A stretch of 40,257 bases of DNA from Desulfoarculaceae bacterium (GTDB lineage Bacteria > Desulfobacterota > Desulfobulbia > Desulfobulbales > Desulfocapsaceae). This document shows, one piece after another, positions 15,813 through 26,212 of this stretch. The position numbers and the translations under genes were made by a program. The notes beneath the pieces were generated by a model that was not told the origin of the DNA, searched no databases, and saw nothing but the letters and a program-made list of their open reading frames with translations. The number at the start of each line of letters is the position of its first letter. Position 1 is the stretch's first letter. Location: the NCBI GenBank assembly GCA_019429465.1, contig JAHYIV010000026.1, positions 1 through 40,257 on the forward strand, written 5' to 3'.

Positions 15813-16313
15813 ATGAAGATCATCGCCAACACCTTTCTCGGAAAATTTACGCAAATCATAGCCCTGTCCCTGCTTTTTGTCATCAACTCAGCGGCCGCGG
15901 CAACGATGCCCTCTTTTGTCCTCGCGGATGCCATGGGCGGCACCCCTGTGAACAGTGTCGACTATAACGGCAAGACCCTGCTCGTCACCTTTTTTGCCAC
16001 CTGGTGTCCCCCCTGCATCCAGGAGATCCCAACCCTGATGAAGCTGCAGCAGCAATTCTCCAAGGATAATTTTTCAGTGGTCGGACTTTCTGTCGATGAA
16101 GGTGGAGCGGGTGTTGTGGCAAAGCTTGTCAAGAAACGCGCCATCAACTATCCTGTCTTGATGGCCGATGAAGCCACTGCCCGGAACTTTGGAGGGGTCG
16201 TCGGCATCCCGACCTCATTTCTAATCAACAAAGAAGGAGATGTGGTAAAAAAATATCCGGGCTATGTACCCCACTCAATCCTCGAAAAAGACATCAAGCA
16301 GATAATGAATTAG
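15813..16313 (+). CDS. TlpA/ResA-like thiol-disulfide oxidoreductase
   Basis: A 166-residue exported thioredoxin-fold protein. The signal peptide covers residues 1-30. The active site is ATW-C65-PP-C68, and the cis-proline loop is VGIPTSF. The pattern after it (FLINKEGDVVKKYPGY) is typical of the TlpA/ResA group, which reduces disulfides of apo-cytochromes or other periplasmic proteins. A role in cytochrome c maturation is plausible because a CcsB-like protein is encoded nearby at 18299, but the two genes are not in one operon. Its last codons form half of its own terminator. Confidence 0.88.
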   Translation: MKIIANTFLGKFTQIIALSLLFVINSAAAATMPSFVLADAMGGTPVNSVDYNGKTLLVTFFATWCPPCIQEIPTLMKLQQQFSKDNFSVVGLSVDEGGAGVVAKLVKKRAINYPVLMADEATARNFGGVVGIPTSFLINKEGDVVKKYPGYVPHSILEKDIKQIMN

Positions 16314-16336
16314 CATTCATTATCTGCGGGTTTTTA
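16298..16336 (+). terminator. Terminator overlapping the TlpA-like stop codon
   Basis: Perfect 13 bp stem: GCAGATAATGAAT (16298-16310) pairs with ATTCATTATCTGC (16315-16327). The loop TAGC contains the stop codon, and CGGGTTTTTATTT-like bases follow. The left arm is coding sequence (end of the TlpA-like gene). Confidence 0.85.
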
Positions 16337-16337
16337 T

Positions 16338-16366
16338 TTGACACATCCCCATCTTATGAGTAAGCT
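16338..16366 (+). promoter_or_regulatory. Promoter of the small exported protein gene
   Basis: TTGACA (perfect) at 16338-16343, a 17 nt spacer and TAAGCT at 16361-16366. It begins directly after the preceding terminator. A palindrome CTGGAA-AG-TTCCAG follows at 16391-16404 in the leader and could be a protein- or RNA-level control site. Confidence 0.55.
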
Positions 16367-16438
16367 AAACGGTAATATTAATTTGTTTACCTGGAAAGTT
16401 CCAGAAAAGAGCAACCTCAAACATCATTGGAGAAAAAA

Positions 16439-16678
16439 ATGAAAAAAGGAATTTTAGCCGCACTTATCGCCCTGTCATTCATGCTTTGCGTCGCCGTTTC
16501 TTCTTTTGCCGGTACCGGTGTGGTCAAGGCCGTTGAAGGCACCAACGTTACCGTAACCTTAGATGACGGTACCGAGGTAACTGCTGAGGGTACCGCTACT
16601 GTTGGCGACAAAGTCACTGTAAAAGATGGCAAGATTGCCCCTGCCAAGAAGAAGAGAGCTGCCATCGAAGGTTGTTAA
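16439..16678 (+). CDS. Small exported protein, 79 residues
   Basis: Residues 1-22 form a signal peptide (MKKGILAALIALSFMLCVAV, then SSFAG). The mature part of about 57 residues is a small beta domain: TGVVKAVEGTNVTVTLDDG, VTAEGTATVGDKVTVKDGK, then a Lys-rich end and a final Cys. The pattern resembles small OB-like or DUF1344-like periplasmic proteins; no function is known to me. GGAG lies 6 nt before ATG 16439, which is preferred over a TTG 12 nt upstream. It has its own promoter and a very strong terminator, so it is probably well expressed. Confidence 0.75.
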   Translation: MKKGILAALIALSFMLCVAVSSFAGTGVVKAVEGTNVTVTLDDGTEVTAEGTATVGDKVTVKDGKIAPAKKKRAAIEGC

Positions 16679-16710
16679 TTGACATAATTCTTGATATTAG
16701 GTAGTTTGCA

Positions 16711-16748
16711 GGGGCTGATTGATGTACATCAATCAGCCCCTTTTTTTT
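16711..16748 (+). terminator. Strong Rho-independent terminator
   Basis: Perfect 13 bp stem GGGGCTGATTGAT (16711-16723) with its inverse ending AGCCCC (16728-16740), loop GTAC, then eight T. It lies 32 nt after the small exported protein gene. Confidence 0.97.
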
Positions 16749-16840
16749 CACCAAGATAGCTGAATCATTAACCCGCCGGTCTCCGGCTCATCCCAAAAAG
16801 ACGTTTGGACTCCCCGAGAGTTCAGTCAAGCTGAAAAATC

Positions 16841-17536
16841 ATGGATATTCGAACGCTTCCTGCACAGGATCGGGATATATACAATAAGATCAAGGCCAGA
16901 TACAAACTCACCTTTGACAGCCTGAAGGTCGGCGGTAACACCCTGCGCCTGCTGAAAGTTGCCGATATTGAGGAATTTCTTGACGGCAAGGATCCCTTTG
17001 CTAATGTCTCTGAATTTCCCTTCTGGGTCAAGCTCTGGGAGGCAGCCATGGTTCTCTCCTATGTCATGAGCAGCCTGCCTGAGCCACAAGATAAAAGTGT
17101 TCTTGAACTGGGAGCCGGACTGGGCGCCCCTGGTCTTGCCGCGGCAGCTGCCGGTTTCGACGTGACCATTTCCGATTATGAAGACATTATCATGGATTTT
17201 CAGAAGGTAAGCGCTGCGGCATCCGGCCTGCACAATATCACCTTCACCCATCTTGACTGGCTCGCCCCCCCTGACCTGGCCCCTTTTGATATCCTGGCAG
17301 GCGCCGAGATCCTTTTTCGGGAAGAATTTTTCGAGCCGCTGCTCAATGTGTTCAACAAATATCTCAAACCTGACGGCTTTATCTATCTGGCCCATGATGC
17401 CCGCCGCAGATGTCTGCCGCTTTTTCTTGAGAAAGCCAAAAAAGACTTTGACATTACCCTCAACAAACAGGTAATCAAAAAACAGGGTCAGGACATCACC
17501 ATCATTATCAACCGCCTGAGCCGTAAGAAAAAGTGA
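16841..17536 (+). CDS. Class I SAM-dependent methyltransferase (Methyltransf_16-like)
   Basis: A 231-residue protein of the methyltransferase group that includes lysine and nicotinamide N-methyltransferase-like enzymes. The N-terminal part contains PFWVKLWEAAMVLSYVM, typical of that group. The SAM motif I is LELGAGLGAPGL at about 88-99, and the acidic SDYED follows at motif II. Later AGAEILFREEFFEPLL matches the post-motif region of these proteins, and YLAHDARR is near the end. The substrate is unknown; proteins are the usual targets. It lies 13 nt before the precorrin-2 dehydrogenase gene, starting a probable operon. Confidence 0.82.
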   Translation: MDIRTLPAQDRDIYNKIKARYKLTFDSLKVGGNTLRLLKVADIEEFLDGKDPFANVSEFPFWVKLWEAAMVLSYVMSSLPEPQDKSVLELGAGLGAPGLAAAAAGFDVTISDYEDIIMDFQKVSAAASGLHNITFTHLDWLAPPDLAPFDILAGAEILFREEFFEPLLNVFNKYLKPDGFIYLAHDARRRCLPLFLEKAKKDFDITLNKQVIKKQGQDITIIINRLSRKKK

Positions 17537-17549
17537 AGTCCGGAAAAAA

Positions 17550-18224
17550 ATGATGGCCCTGTATCCAATCAATCTGAATATCAGCGGTCAACTCTGTGTG
17601 ATCATAGGTGGTGGGGTCGTTGCCACGCGGAAAATCAACTCTCTCCTGTGCTGCGATGCGAGGGTGCGGGTTATCAGCCCCGAGATTTCTTCCGCCATAC
17701 AACAACTCGCAGACCAGAACGAGCTGGAATGGACCCCAAGGGCCTATATCCCAGGGGATCTGCAGGGAGCACGCCTGGCCTTTGCCTTGACTGACCGCCC
17801 GGAGGTTCAGTCTCGGATTGCGATTGAGGCCAAAGAACATGGGATTCCCATCAATATTGGTGACAATCCAGCGGCCTGCACCTTTCAAACCGCCGCCACC
17901 ATCCGCCGGGGCGATCTGCTGATCTCTGTCTCAACCGGCGGCAGCAGTCCAGCCCTGGCCGGAGCTATCCGCAAAGAGCTGGAGCTGCACTATGGACCTG
18001 AGTATGGCGAGCTGGTGAAGCTGCTTGGCGAGGTCAGGACTCATACCAGAGGACAGAGTTCCTCCCAGGAGCAACAGAAGCTCCTGGTTACAAAGATTCT
18101 CCAGGCAGATGTCCTTTCTCTGCTCAGAAGCCAAGATTGGCAACAGCTGAAGGCACAACTGTCTGAGATCCTGCCACAGGACATGAATGTAAATGATATA
18201 GTGCATGAGATGCGAGGATATTGA
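17550..18224 (+). CDS. Precorrin-2 dehydrogenase / sirohydrochlorin ferrochelatase type protein
   Basis: A 224-residue protein like Met8p and the N-terminal half of CysG, which oxidise precorrin-2 to sirohydrochlorin with NAD and may insert iron to give siroheme. The NAD site is IIGGGVVATRK (18-28) and the family motif STGGSSPALA is at 128-137, with C110 in NPAACTF. The methyltransferase half of CysG is absent. Siroheme is needed by dissimilatory and assimilatory sulfite reductases, and the pathway feeds from HemA, encoded 0.9 kb downstream. Two adjacent ATG codons (17550, 17553) are equally possible starts. Confidence 0.88.
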   Translation: MMALYPINLNISGQLCVIIGGGVVATRKINSLLCCDARVRVISPEISSAIQQLADQNELEWTPRAYIPGDLQGARLAFALTDRPEVQSRIAIEAKEHGIPINIGDNPAACTFQTAATIRRGDLLISVSTGGSSPALAGAIRKELELHYGPEYGELVKLLGEVRTHTRGQSSSQEQQKLLVTKILQADVLSLLRSQDWQQLKAQLSEILPQDMNVNDIVHEMRGY

Positions 18225-18298
18225 CCTGGCGACGTATGGTATATACTGAATTACGGGATGATCTTCTTATTCCCAATCCCTTAACCTGAAGAATAATA

Positions 18299-19126
18299 AT
18301 GGGCGACACAAGTTATTTTCTTTTTCACACGGTCCTGGTTGTAAGCTTTCTGGCCCTGGTCTTCTATGGCATCTATTTTGTCACGCAGAAGAAAAAGATC
18401 AGGACTCTGGCCAGATGGACCCTGCTGGCCTCAGGCATTCTGCAGACGTTCTATATCCTGCTCCGATATCTGCAGACCGGATACACACCCATTACCTCGC
18501 AACATGAGACGATTGTCTTTTTTGCCTGGTCAGTAACCTGGGCCTATCTTTCCTTCCGCTGGCGCTATACTGTCAAAAATTTCGGCACCTTAATATCCAT
18601 CCTGATTGTCATCCTGCTCCTGATTGCCGCCACTGCGTCCAGGACCATAACTCCACTGCCGCCAGCCCTGCAAAGCTGGTGGCTGCCGGTACATGCCGGA
18701 ATCTCGGTCCTGTCCTATGGCTTTCTGGCCTTGGCATTTTGCAGCGGCGTCATGTATCTCCTGCAGGAATATGAGCTGAAAAGCAAGCGACTTGGCTATC
18801 TCTTCACCCGCCTGCCCTCACTCGATTCCCTGGATCAATTAAACAGCCACTGTCTGGCCACCGGGTTTATCCTGTTCACCCTAGGCATCATCACCGGTTC
18901 ATTCTGGGCCAATCAGGCCTGGGGGGCATACTGGCACTGGGATCCAAAAGAGACCTGGTCGCTGATCACCTGGTTTCTTTATGCCGCTCAGCTTCATCAG
19001 CGCTTTTCGGCCGGCTGGCGAGGCAAGCGGGCTGCAATCATGGCCATTATTGGTTTTGCCGCAGTGCTCTTTACCCTCTGGGGAGTAACGTATCTGCTTG
19101 GGGGAGCGCACAGTTATGTCAGATGA
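18299..19126 (+). CDS. CcsB/HemX-type membrane protein with WWD domain
   Basis: A 275-residue, eight-segment membrane protein. The heme-handling WWD motif WGAYWHWDPKETW is at 208-220, and conserved His residues flank it (H131, H212 and the H185 region). The family includes CcsA/CcsB/ResC, which export or attach heme for cytochrome c maturation, and HemX, which lies beside hemA in Firmicutes and lowers HemA levels. Here the gene sits between the precorrin-2 dehydrogenase gene and hemA and overlaps hemA by 11 nt, with no ResB partner nearby. The HemX-like role is therefore at least as likely as cytochrome assembly. Confidence 0.85.
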   Translation: MGDTSYFLFHTVLVVSFLALVFYGIYFVTQKKKIRTLARWTLLASGILQTFYILLRYLQTGYTPITSQHETIVFFAWSVTWAYLSFRWRYTVKNFGTLISILIVILLLIAATASRTITPLPPALQSWWLPVHAGISVLSYGFLALAFCSGVMYLLQEYELKSKRLGYLFTRLPSLDSLDQLNSHCLATGFILFTLGIITGSFWANQAWGAYWHWDPKETWSLITWFLYAAQLHQRFSAGWRGKRAAIMAIIGFAAVLFTLWGVTYLLGGAHSYVR

Positions 19127-20390
19127 TATGATTCTGTTGTTTGGGGTGAACCATAAGACAACCCCCCTGGCCGTGCGCGAGAAGTTGGCCGTCGGCAATG
19201 GGTATGAGGGGCCTCTGCAGGCCCTGCACAGCATTACCGGCTGCAAGGAATGCTATCTGCTTTCCACCTGTAACCGGGTGGAAATTGTCGTTGTGGCTCA
19301 GGCAGGTTCTCAGGTGGAAGAGGCTATTGCCACACTGCTTTTTGGCGATTCAGTGGCCCCGGAGCAACGTCAAGACTACCTCTATATCTACCGCAACCAT
19401 GAGGCCGTGCACCATCTTTTCATGGTCTCGACCAGCCTTGATTCCATGATTGTGGGCGAGGCCCAGATCTTAGGTCAACTCAAAGAGGCCTATCGCCATG
19501 CCTCAGAGCATAAGTGTACCGGACCGATCCTGAACAAACTGCTGCATAAATCCTTCTCTGTGGCCAAGCGGGTGCGGAGCGAGACCCGGATCGGCGCCTC
19601 AGCGGTCTCTATCAGCTATGCCGCGGTTGAGCTGGCCAAAAAGATCTTTGGTAATCTCGAGGACAAGAATGTCCTCCTGGTCGGGGCGGGCGAGATGGCG
19701 GAGCTTGCCGCCGAACATCTGGTCAGCCAGGGGGTACGCAAGGTGGTGGTAGCGAACCGGACGCTGGCCCGGGCTATGGATCTGGCCAAACGCTTTAACG
19801 GCAGCGCTGTTTCGCTCGACGAACTTTTCTCTCAACTCGAACAGGCGGATATTGTGATCAGCTCCACCGGGGCCCCCAATATTATCCTGCATAAAAAAGA
19901 TGTCAAACCAATCATGCAGGCCCGTCGCAATCAGCCCATCTTTTTTATCGATATCGCTGTTCCCCGGGATCTGGATCCGGAACTGAACGATCTGGACAAT
20001 GTCTATCTCTACGACATCGACAATCTGCAGAATGTGGTCGAGACCAACAAATCAGAACGAGACAAAGAGGCGGTCAAGGCCCGGAGGATTGTTGACGAAG
20101 AGGCCTTGAAATTTGAGCACTGGATCGACAGCCTGGCCGTAGTCCCCACCATTGCCGCCCTCAGGAAAAAAGCGGATGAGATCTGCCGGATTGAGCTGGA
20201 ACGGACAATGTGCCGCCTGCAGCACCTTAGCCCCGAGGAACAGAAGGCTATTGAAAAAATGGCCATGGCCATCAGCTCAAGGCTTCTGCATGGCCCCGTC
20301 TCTTTCCTCAAAAATGAAAGCTGCAAGGAGCAGGATGAAGTAAAGGTGGAGATAATCCGTAGCGCCTTTGACCTGGTGGATAACAACTGA
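19116..20390 (+). CDS. hemA: Glutamyl-tRNA reductase
   Basis: A 424-residue GluTR, which reduces Glu-tRNA(Glu) to glutamate-1-semialdehyde with NADPH, the first step of C5-route tetrapyrrole synthesis. The start has LFGVNHKTTPLAVREKLA, the catalytic cysteine is C52 in LLSTCNRVE, and VGEAQILGQLKEAY, the NADPH-binding VLLVGAGEMAELAAEHL and the C-terminal dimerisation helices follow. ATG 19116 is preferred: GGGGGAG is upstream, and the frame's earlier TTG is unlikely. ATG 19128 is an alternative. It overlaps the CcsB/HemX-like gene and its TGA overlaps the next ATG by one base. Confidence 0.95.
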   Translation: MSDDMILLFGVNHKTTPLAVREKLAVGNGYEGPLQALHSITGCKECYLLSTCNRVEIVVVAQAGSQVEEAIATLLFGDSVAPEQRQDYLYIYRNHEAVHHLFMVSTSLDSMIVGEAQILGQLKEAYRHASEHKCTGPILNKLLHKSFSVAKRVRSETRIGASAVSISYAAVELAKKIFGNLEDKNVLLVGAGEMAELAAEHLVSQGVRKVVVANRTLARAMDLAKRFNGSAVSLDELFSQLEQADIVISSTGAPNIILHKKDVKPIMQARRNQPIFFIDIAVPRDLDPELNDLDNVYLYDIDNLQNVVETNKSERDKEAVKARRIVDEEALKFEHWIDSLAVVPTIAALRKKADEICRIELERTMCRLQHLSPEEQKAIEKMAMAISSRLLHGPVSFLKNESCKEQDEVKVEIIRSAFDLVDNN

Positions 20391-20995
20391 TGTCCGCTCC
20401 ACGCCGGGAATTTCTGGAAGAAGAATGGCTCATGGTCCGTCATTCAGGAGAGATCCCGGAGATTGCCTTTCACTCAGCGCTCTACTTTCTGACGGACGAT
20501 CCGGATGGGCCGCGCCTGCAATTAAGCGTGGAGGAAATAGAGTCTCTGCAGGACGCGGCCATCACCCGCTACCAGGAGATCATCATGCGCGATCTTTGCT
20601 ATGAAAAGCGGAAACTTTCCAGTTATCGGGGTGTACGGCGGGCTATTTTCAACTGGCACCGCTTTGTCACCTTCTGTGAACGACAGGACGCCGCTGCTTA
20701 CGCCTCACCCAGACCGGAAATGGTCCGATATCGCTCGCTCCTGGGACGGCTGGAGAGTGACCGCATCGCCACGGGCGAGGCTTTTCTTCATTTAGTACAG
20801 GAATTCCGGCAGCCAGGCGCTCATACCACCTTGGCCTGCGGTCACTCTTCATCCATCCATGGAGCGAGCGACACTAGGCCGTCCTTGGCCTGCGTTTTCA
20901 ACTGCACCCCTCATGACCTCGCCCTCTTTGCCCGTGAATTTGGGATCACAGAGCAACAGCTGCCACAAGATATCCACCTGTTCTGTCACGAATAA
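20390..20995 (+). CDS. Conserved-looking protein of unknown function
   Basis: A 201-residue soluble protein that I do not recognise. Its ATG overlaps the last base of the hemA stop, so it is almost certainly co-translated with hemA. The N-terminal two thirds look helical and charged (SVEEIESLQDAAITRYQEIIM). The region RGVRRAIFNWHRFVTFCERQ is basic. A Cys/His-containing part lies between about 148 and 172 (TLACGHSSSIHG, then ACVFNC), followed by a helix FAREFGITEQQLPQDI. The Cys/His spacing could bind a metal, but this is not proven. Confidence 0.72.
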   Translation: MSAPRREFLEEEWLMVRHSGEIPEIAFHSALYFLTDDPDGPRLQLSVEEIESLQDAAITRYQEIIMRDLCYEKRKLSSYRGVRRAIFNWHRFVTFCERQDAAAYASPRPEMVRYRSLLGRLESDRIATGEAFLHLVQEFRQPGAHTTLACGHSSSIHGASDTRPSLACVFNCTPHDLALFAREFGITEQQLPQDIHLFCHE

Positions 20996-21050
20996 AAGAA
21001 GCATCACCACAAGACGATATCAACAAGATCTAACGAAAAAGGAGAAGACA

Positions 21051-23257
<2,207 letters not shown>

Positions 23258-23300
23258 GATGGTTCTTTCATAAAGACCCATAATGTGACATAGGACAAAG

Positions 23301-25505
23301 ATGAGAAGATGTGTGCGATGGATTATTGGCGTTATCCTGGCTCTGACGGTATCCATTTACCTGCTGATACTGGCCCTGCCACATCTGCTGAGCCCCAATG
23401 ATTACAAAACGCTCATAACAGAACTGGTTCGAGAAAAAACAGGAAGGGAACTGCTTATCCAGGGTGATATCCAGCTGCAGATCTCTCCGGGGCTGGATGT
23501 GACCCTGGCGCTCGGCAAGGTGCGGCTGGCCAACAACGCCCTCTTCCCCAACAGCACATTTGTCGAAAGTGAGCAGGCAACGATGGGACTGTCACTCCGG
23601 CCCTTGCTGCTCCAAAGACGCCTGCAGATGGCAGGAATAACCCTGGAGGGCGTCACCCTGAATCTTCTGCGCACCAAGGAGGGGTTGGGCAACTGGGAGC
23701 CCCTGGCCGAGTCGCCTGAACCGACGGCAGAAGCCGCAGGAGAAACGACCGCTGTCAACAGGGGGCAGATACTGCCTCTGCTGCAAAAACTGGTTCCGGA
23801 GGGGACCGAGCTTGATCTGGGCAGGATCCAACTGACTCATGCCAGTGTGCGCTATGATAATCGGCAGACTGGCAGGCTCATTATTATTAAAGACCTGAAG
23901 ATTAAAACCGGGCACCTCAAGGAGAATGGACAATTCCCCTTTGAGGCAGCGTTTAACCTGAGCCATGATAATAAGAGGGCCGATAAACCGGCAATCATTC
24001 GTTCAGGCGACATGACGATGCAGGGAAATGCGACCCTGTTTTTGACAGATCCCCGTCTTCTTATCGAAGCTTTACGCGTAAAAGGATCACTCAAGGGCCA
24101 ATCTCTGCCCAAACGGGGACTGAGGGTCGTTTTTTCAACCAACAGTGACATTCAGCTGCGGCCACAAAAAGTTACCATCAAAGATTTTTCACTGAGCCAT
24201 GACGATATCAGCCTCCGAGGCAGTGGCACCCTGGAAGACTTCTCGTCCCCCCGCTTCCTCTTGTCCCTCAAGGTCCCTGCAGGCTCGCCAAGATCGCTGC
24301 TCAGACAACTCGATCCCTCTCTGCCGATCCTCCTGGATACCGACGCCTTGAGTCAAGTGAGCGCAGGACTCCTGGTCAAAGGCGCTATGGAGGAGGTAGA
24401 GATCACTGATCTTACAGTCAAGTTTGATGAAACTACGATCACCGGGGCCATAAAAATTCGCGACCGGATAAATCCTGCCTATGAGGCCCGCATCCATATC
24501 AATCATCTGGATCTTGACCGTTATGGCCGGGAAAAGACCGAGGCACTGCCGGAGACAGAAGGACAACAGCTCCTTGCCGTGAGCAACGAAGAACAGTCAG
24601 AGGCATCTCCCCCTATCGTTCCAGTCAGTTTTCTCAAGACCCTTCGCCTGCAACTCGATCTGCAGGTTGATTCCCTGAAGATGAGCGGAGCACAATTATC
24701 CCAGGTGCAGTTGAGGCTTGCGGGCAAAGACGGGCTTCTCCAGCTGGAGCCGCTGACCGCCGGGCTCTATGACGGCGGCATGAAGCTGAAGGCCAGAATG
24801 GATGTCACCGGAGATGTGCCCCTGATTCAGGTCAACCAGACAATCAACAAGGTCCGGCTGGGACCGCTCTTCCGGGACATGAGCGGCAGGGAAGATGTTA
24901 CAGGAACGGCTCACATCGAGACCGATATCAACACCCGCGGCCTGAGCCGCCAGGAGCTCATATCGCATCTCAATGGAACGATGCAATTTGAGCTCCTGAA
25001 TGGTGAGATCAGGCTATTACCTATCCTGCAGGTCATTCGCACGACAGCGGCCCTGTACCGGGCGAGGGGGGAAACACGTCCGGCAGTGACAAGCGATACA
25101 GCAGCAGAGGGCACAGGGTTTGTCCGTCTGAGCGGTACCGGTATCATTGAAGATGGGATCCTGTATAATAACGATTTAATGGCTGCTTCAGAGTTGATGC
25201 AGCTGACGGGTGCGGGCGAGATCGATCTTGGTCGGGGGCTGAGCGATCTTACCCTTAAAGTCTTTCTCGCTCCTGATCTGGTTGACGATGAGGAGATGGG
25301 TCTGAGCGAGTTTGGCACCGCTCCGATCCCCTATACCATAGTCGGCCCCTTCAGCGATCTGCGCCAGAAGGCAGACGTGGAGGAGGTCCTGAGCTGGGAG
25401 AGAGAAAAACAGCCCCTGCAGGCATTGCCGGAACACGCGGGCCAACAAAAGAAGAATGCAGCCACTGCTCCTGTCCGCAAGGGAAGAGGAGCGGTTGGAG
25501 ACTGA
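23301..25505 (+). CDS. AsmA family protein
   Basis: A 734-residue protein with one N-terminal membrane segment (about 7-30) and the rest in the periplasm. The opening after the anchor (LSPNDYKTLITELVREKTGRELLIQGDIQLQISPGLDVTL: key residues the GR of TGR and the SPGL turn) is the classic AsmA start, and the body is strand-rich as in AsmA and TamB-like lipid-transfer proteins. The AsmA C-terminal domain is recognisable at about 600-700 (GTGIIEDGILYNNDLMA). The family is implicated in phospholipid transport to the outer membrane. The start ATG has AGGA at 11 nt. It follows ligA after 43 nt. Confidence 0.88.
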   Translation: MRRCVRWIIGVILALTVSIYLLILALPHLLSPNDYKTLITELVREKTGRELLIQGDIQLQISPGLDVTLALGKVRLANNALFPNSTFVESEQATMGLSLRPLLLQRRLQMAGITLEGVTLNLLRTKEGLGNWEPLAESPEPTAEAAGETTAVNRGQILPLLQKLVPEGTELDLGRIQLTHASVRYDNRQTGRLIIIKDLKIKTGHLKENGQFPFEAAFNLSHDNKRADKPAIIRSGDMTMQGNATLFLTDPRLLIEALRVKGSLKGQSLPKRGLRVVFSTNSDIQLRPQKVTIKDFSLSHDDISLRGSGTLEDFSSPRFLLSLKVPAGSPRSLLRQLDPSLPILLDTDALSQVSAGLLVKGAMEEVEITDLTVKFDETTITGAIKIRDRINPAYEARIHINHLDLDRYGREKTEALPETEGQQLLAVSNEEQSEASPPIVPVSFLKTLRLQLDLQVDSLKMSGAQLSQVQLRLAGKDGLLQLEPLTAGLYDGGMKLKARMDVTGDVPLIQVNQTINKVRLGPLFRDMSGREDVTGTAHIETDINTRGLSRQELISHLNGTMQFELLNGEIRLLPILQVIRTTAALYRARGETRPAVTSDTAAEGTGFVRLSGTGIIEDGILYNNDLMAASELMQLTGAGEIDLGRGLSDLTLKVFLAPDLVDDEEMGLSEFGTAPIPYTIVGPFSDLRQKADVEEVLSWEREKQPLQALPEHAGQQKKNAATAPVRKGRGAVGD

Positions 25506-25620
25506 TTTCCCCCTGATATCCTGGTTTATTTAGTCCTTGCCTCCAGCGACAAGCTGTGAGAAGATTTTAGCAAGCATGAATGTGTGTAACGAATCAATCA
25601 CTTCCCCCTAAAGGAGAGCC

Positions 25621-26106
25621 ATGAAAAGAATTGCCGATATTAAACGAGTGATTACGCCCATAGATTTCTCTGAGAATGCCCCCATGGTCGCCGAATCAGC
25701 AGCCTATGTGGCCGGCAGCTTCAAGGCCTCTCTGCGTCTGATCTTTGTTGTCCAGGACTTTGCCGACTACTCTGGATTTTTTGTGCCGCAGATGAATGCC
25801 CCCGACCTGATACAGGATTTGTTTGCCAGCGCCCAGGAGCGAATGGATACGTTCTGTCAGGACAACGAAGAATCCTTTAAGGCCATGGGAGTCACTGAAC
25901 TTAGCTCCAAAGTCCTGATGGGCGATGTGGCGGAACAGATCATTGCCTGTGTCGCCAAGGAGCAGGGCGATCTGATCGTCATGGGGACCCATGGCTATAA
26001 GGGACTGGAAAAAATCATGTTCGGCAGTATCGCCGACAAGGTGGTCAAGGCCGCTCCCTGTCCAATAATGACGATCAATCCCTACACCTCCAGCCTGGAA
26101 GAATAA
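25621..26106 (+). CDS. Universal stress protein (UspA family)
   Basis: A 161-residue UspA domain protein. It begins ADIKRVITPIDFSENA, the family's opening strand with Asp, and ends with MGTHGYKGLEKIMFGSIADKVVKAAPCP. This contains the full G-2X-G-9X-G(S/T) nucleotide-binding motif, so ATP binding is predicted. Universal stress proteins act in the cytoplasm under starvation and redox stress. AAGGAG lies 6 nt before ATG 25621. It is monocistronic or leads into hslO 98 nt downstream. Confidence 0.93.
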   Translation: MKRIADIKRVITPIDFSENAPMVAESAAYVAGSFKASLRLIFVVQDFADYSGFFVPQMNAPDLIQDLFASAQERMDTFCQDNEESFKAMGVTELSSKVLMGDVAEQIIACVAKEQGDLIVMGTHGYKGLEKIMFGSIADKVVKAAPCPIMTINPYTSSLEE

Positions 26107-26146
26107 CAACAGCTGCTCCCTTAGGGACTCAGAAAATCCTAAGATA

Positions 26147-26212
26147 GATTCCATTTCCAGATCACCCCCTGCAAGACGAACCACGGTTACCCCCTGATTG
26201 AGAAATGGAATC
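26147..26212 (+). promoter_or_regulatory. Candidate RNA hairpin over the hslO start codon
   Basis: GATTCCATTTC at 26147-26157 is the perfect inverse of GAAATGGAATC at 26202-26212, which contains the ATG of hslO (26205-26207). After a 2x2 internal loop another five pairs form (26160-26164 with 26195-26199). In mRNA this would put the start codon inside a stable helix, as in RNA thermometers. No strong Shine-Dalgarno precedes the ATG. Confidence 0.5.
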
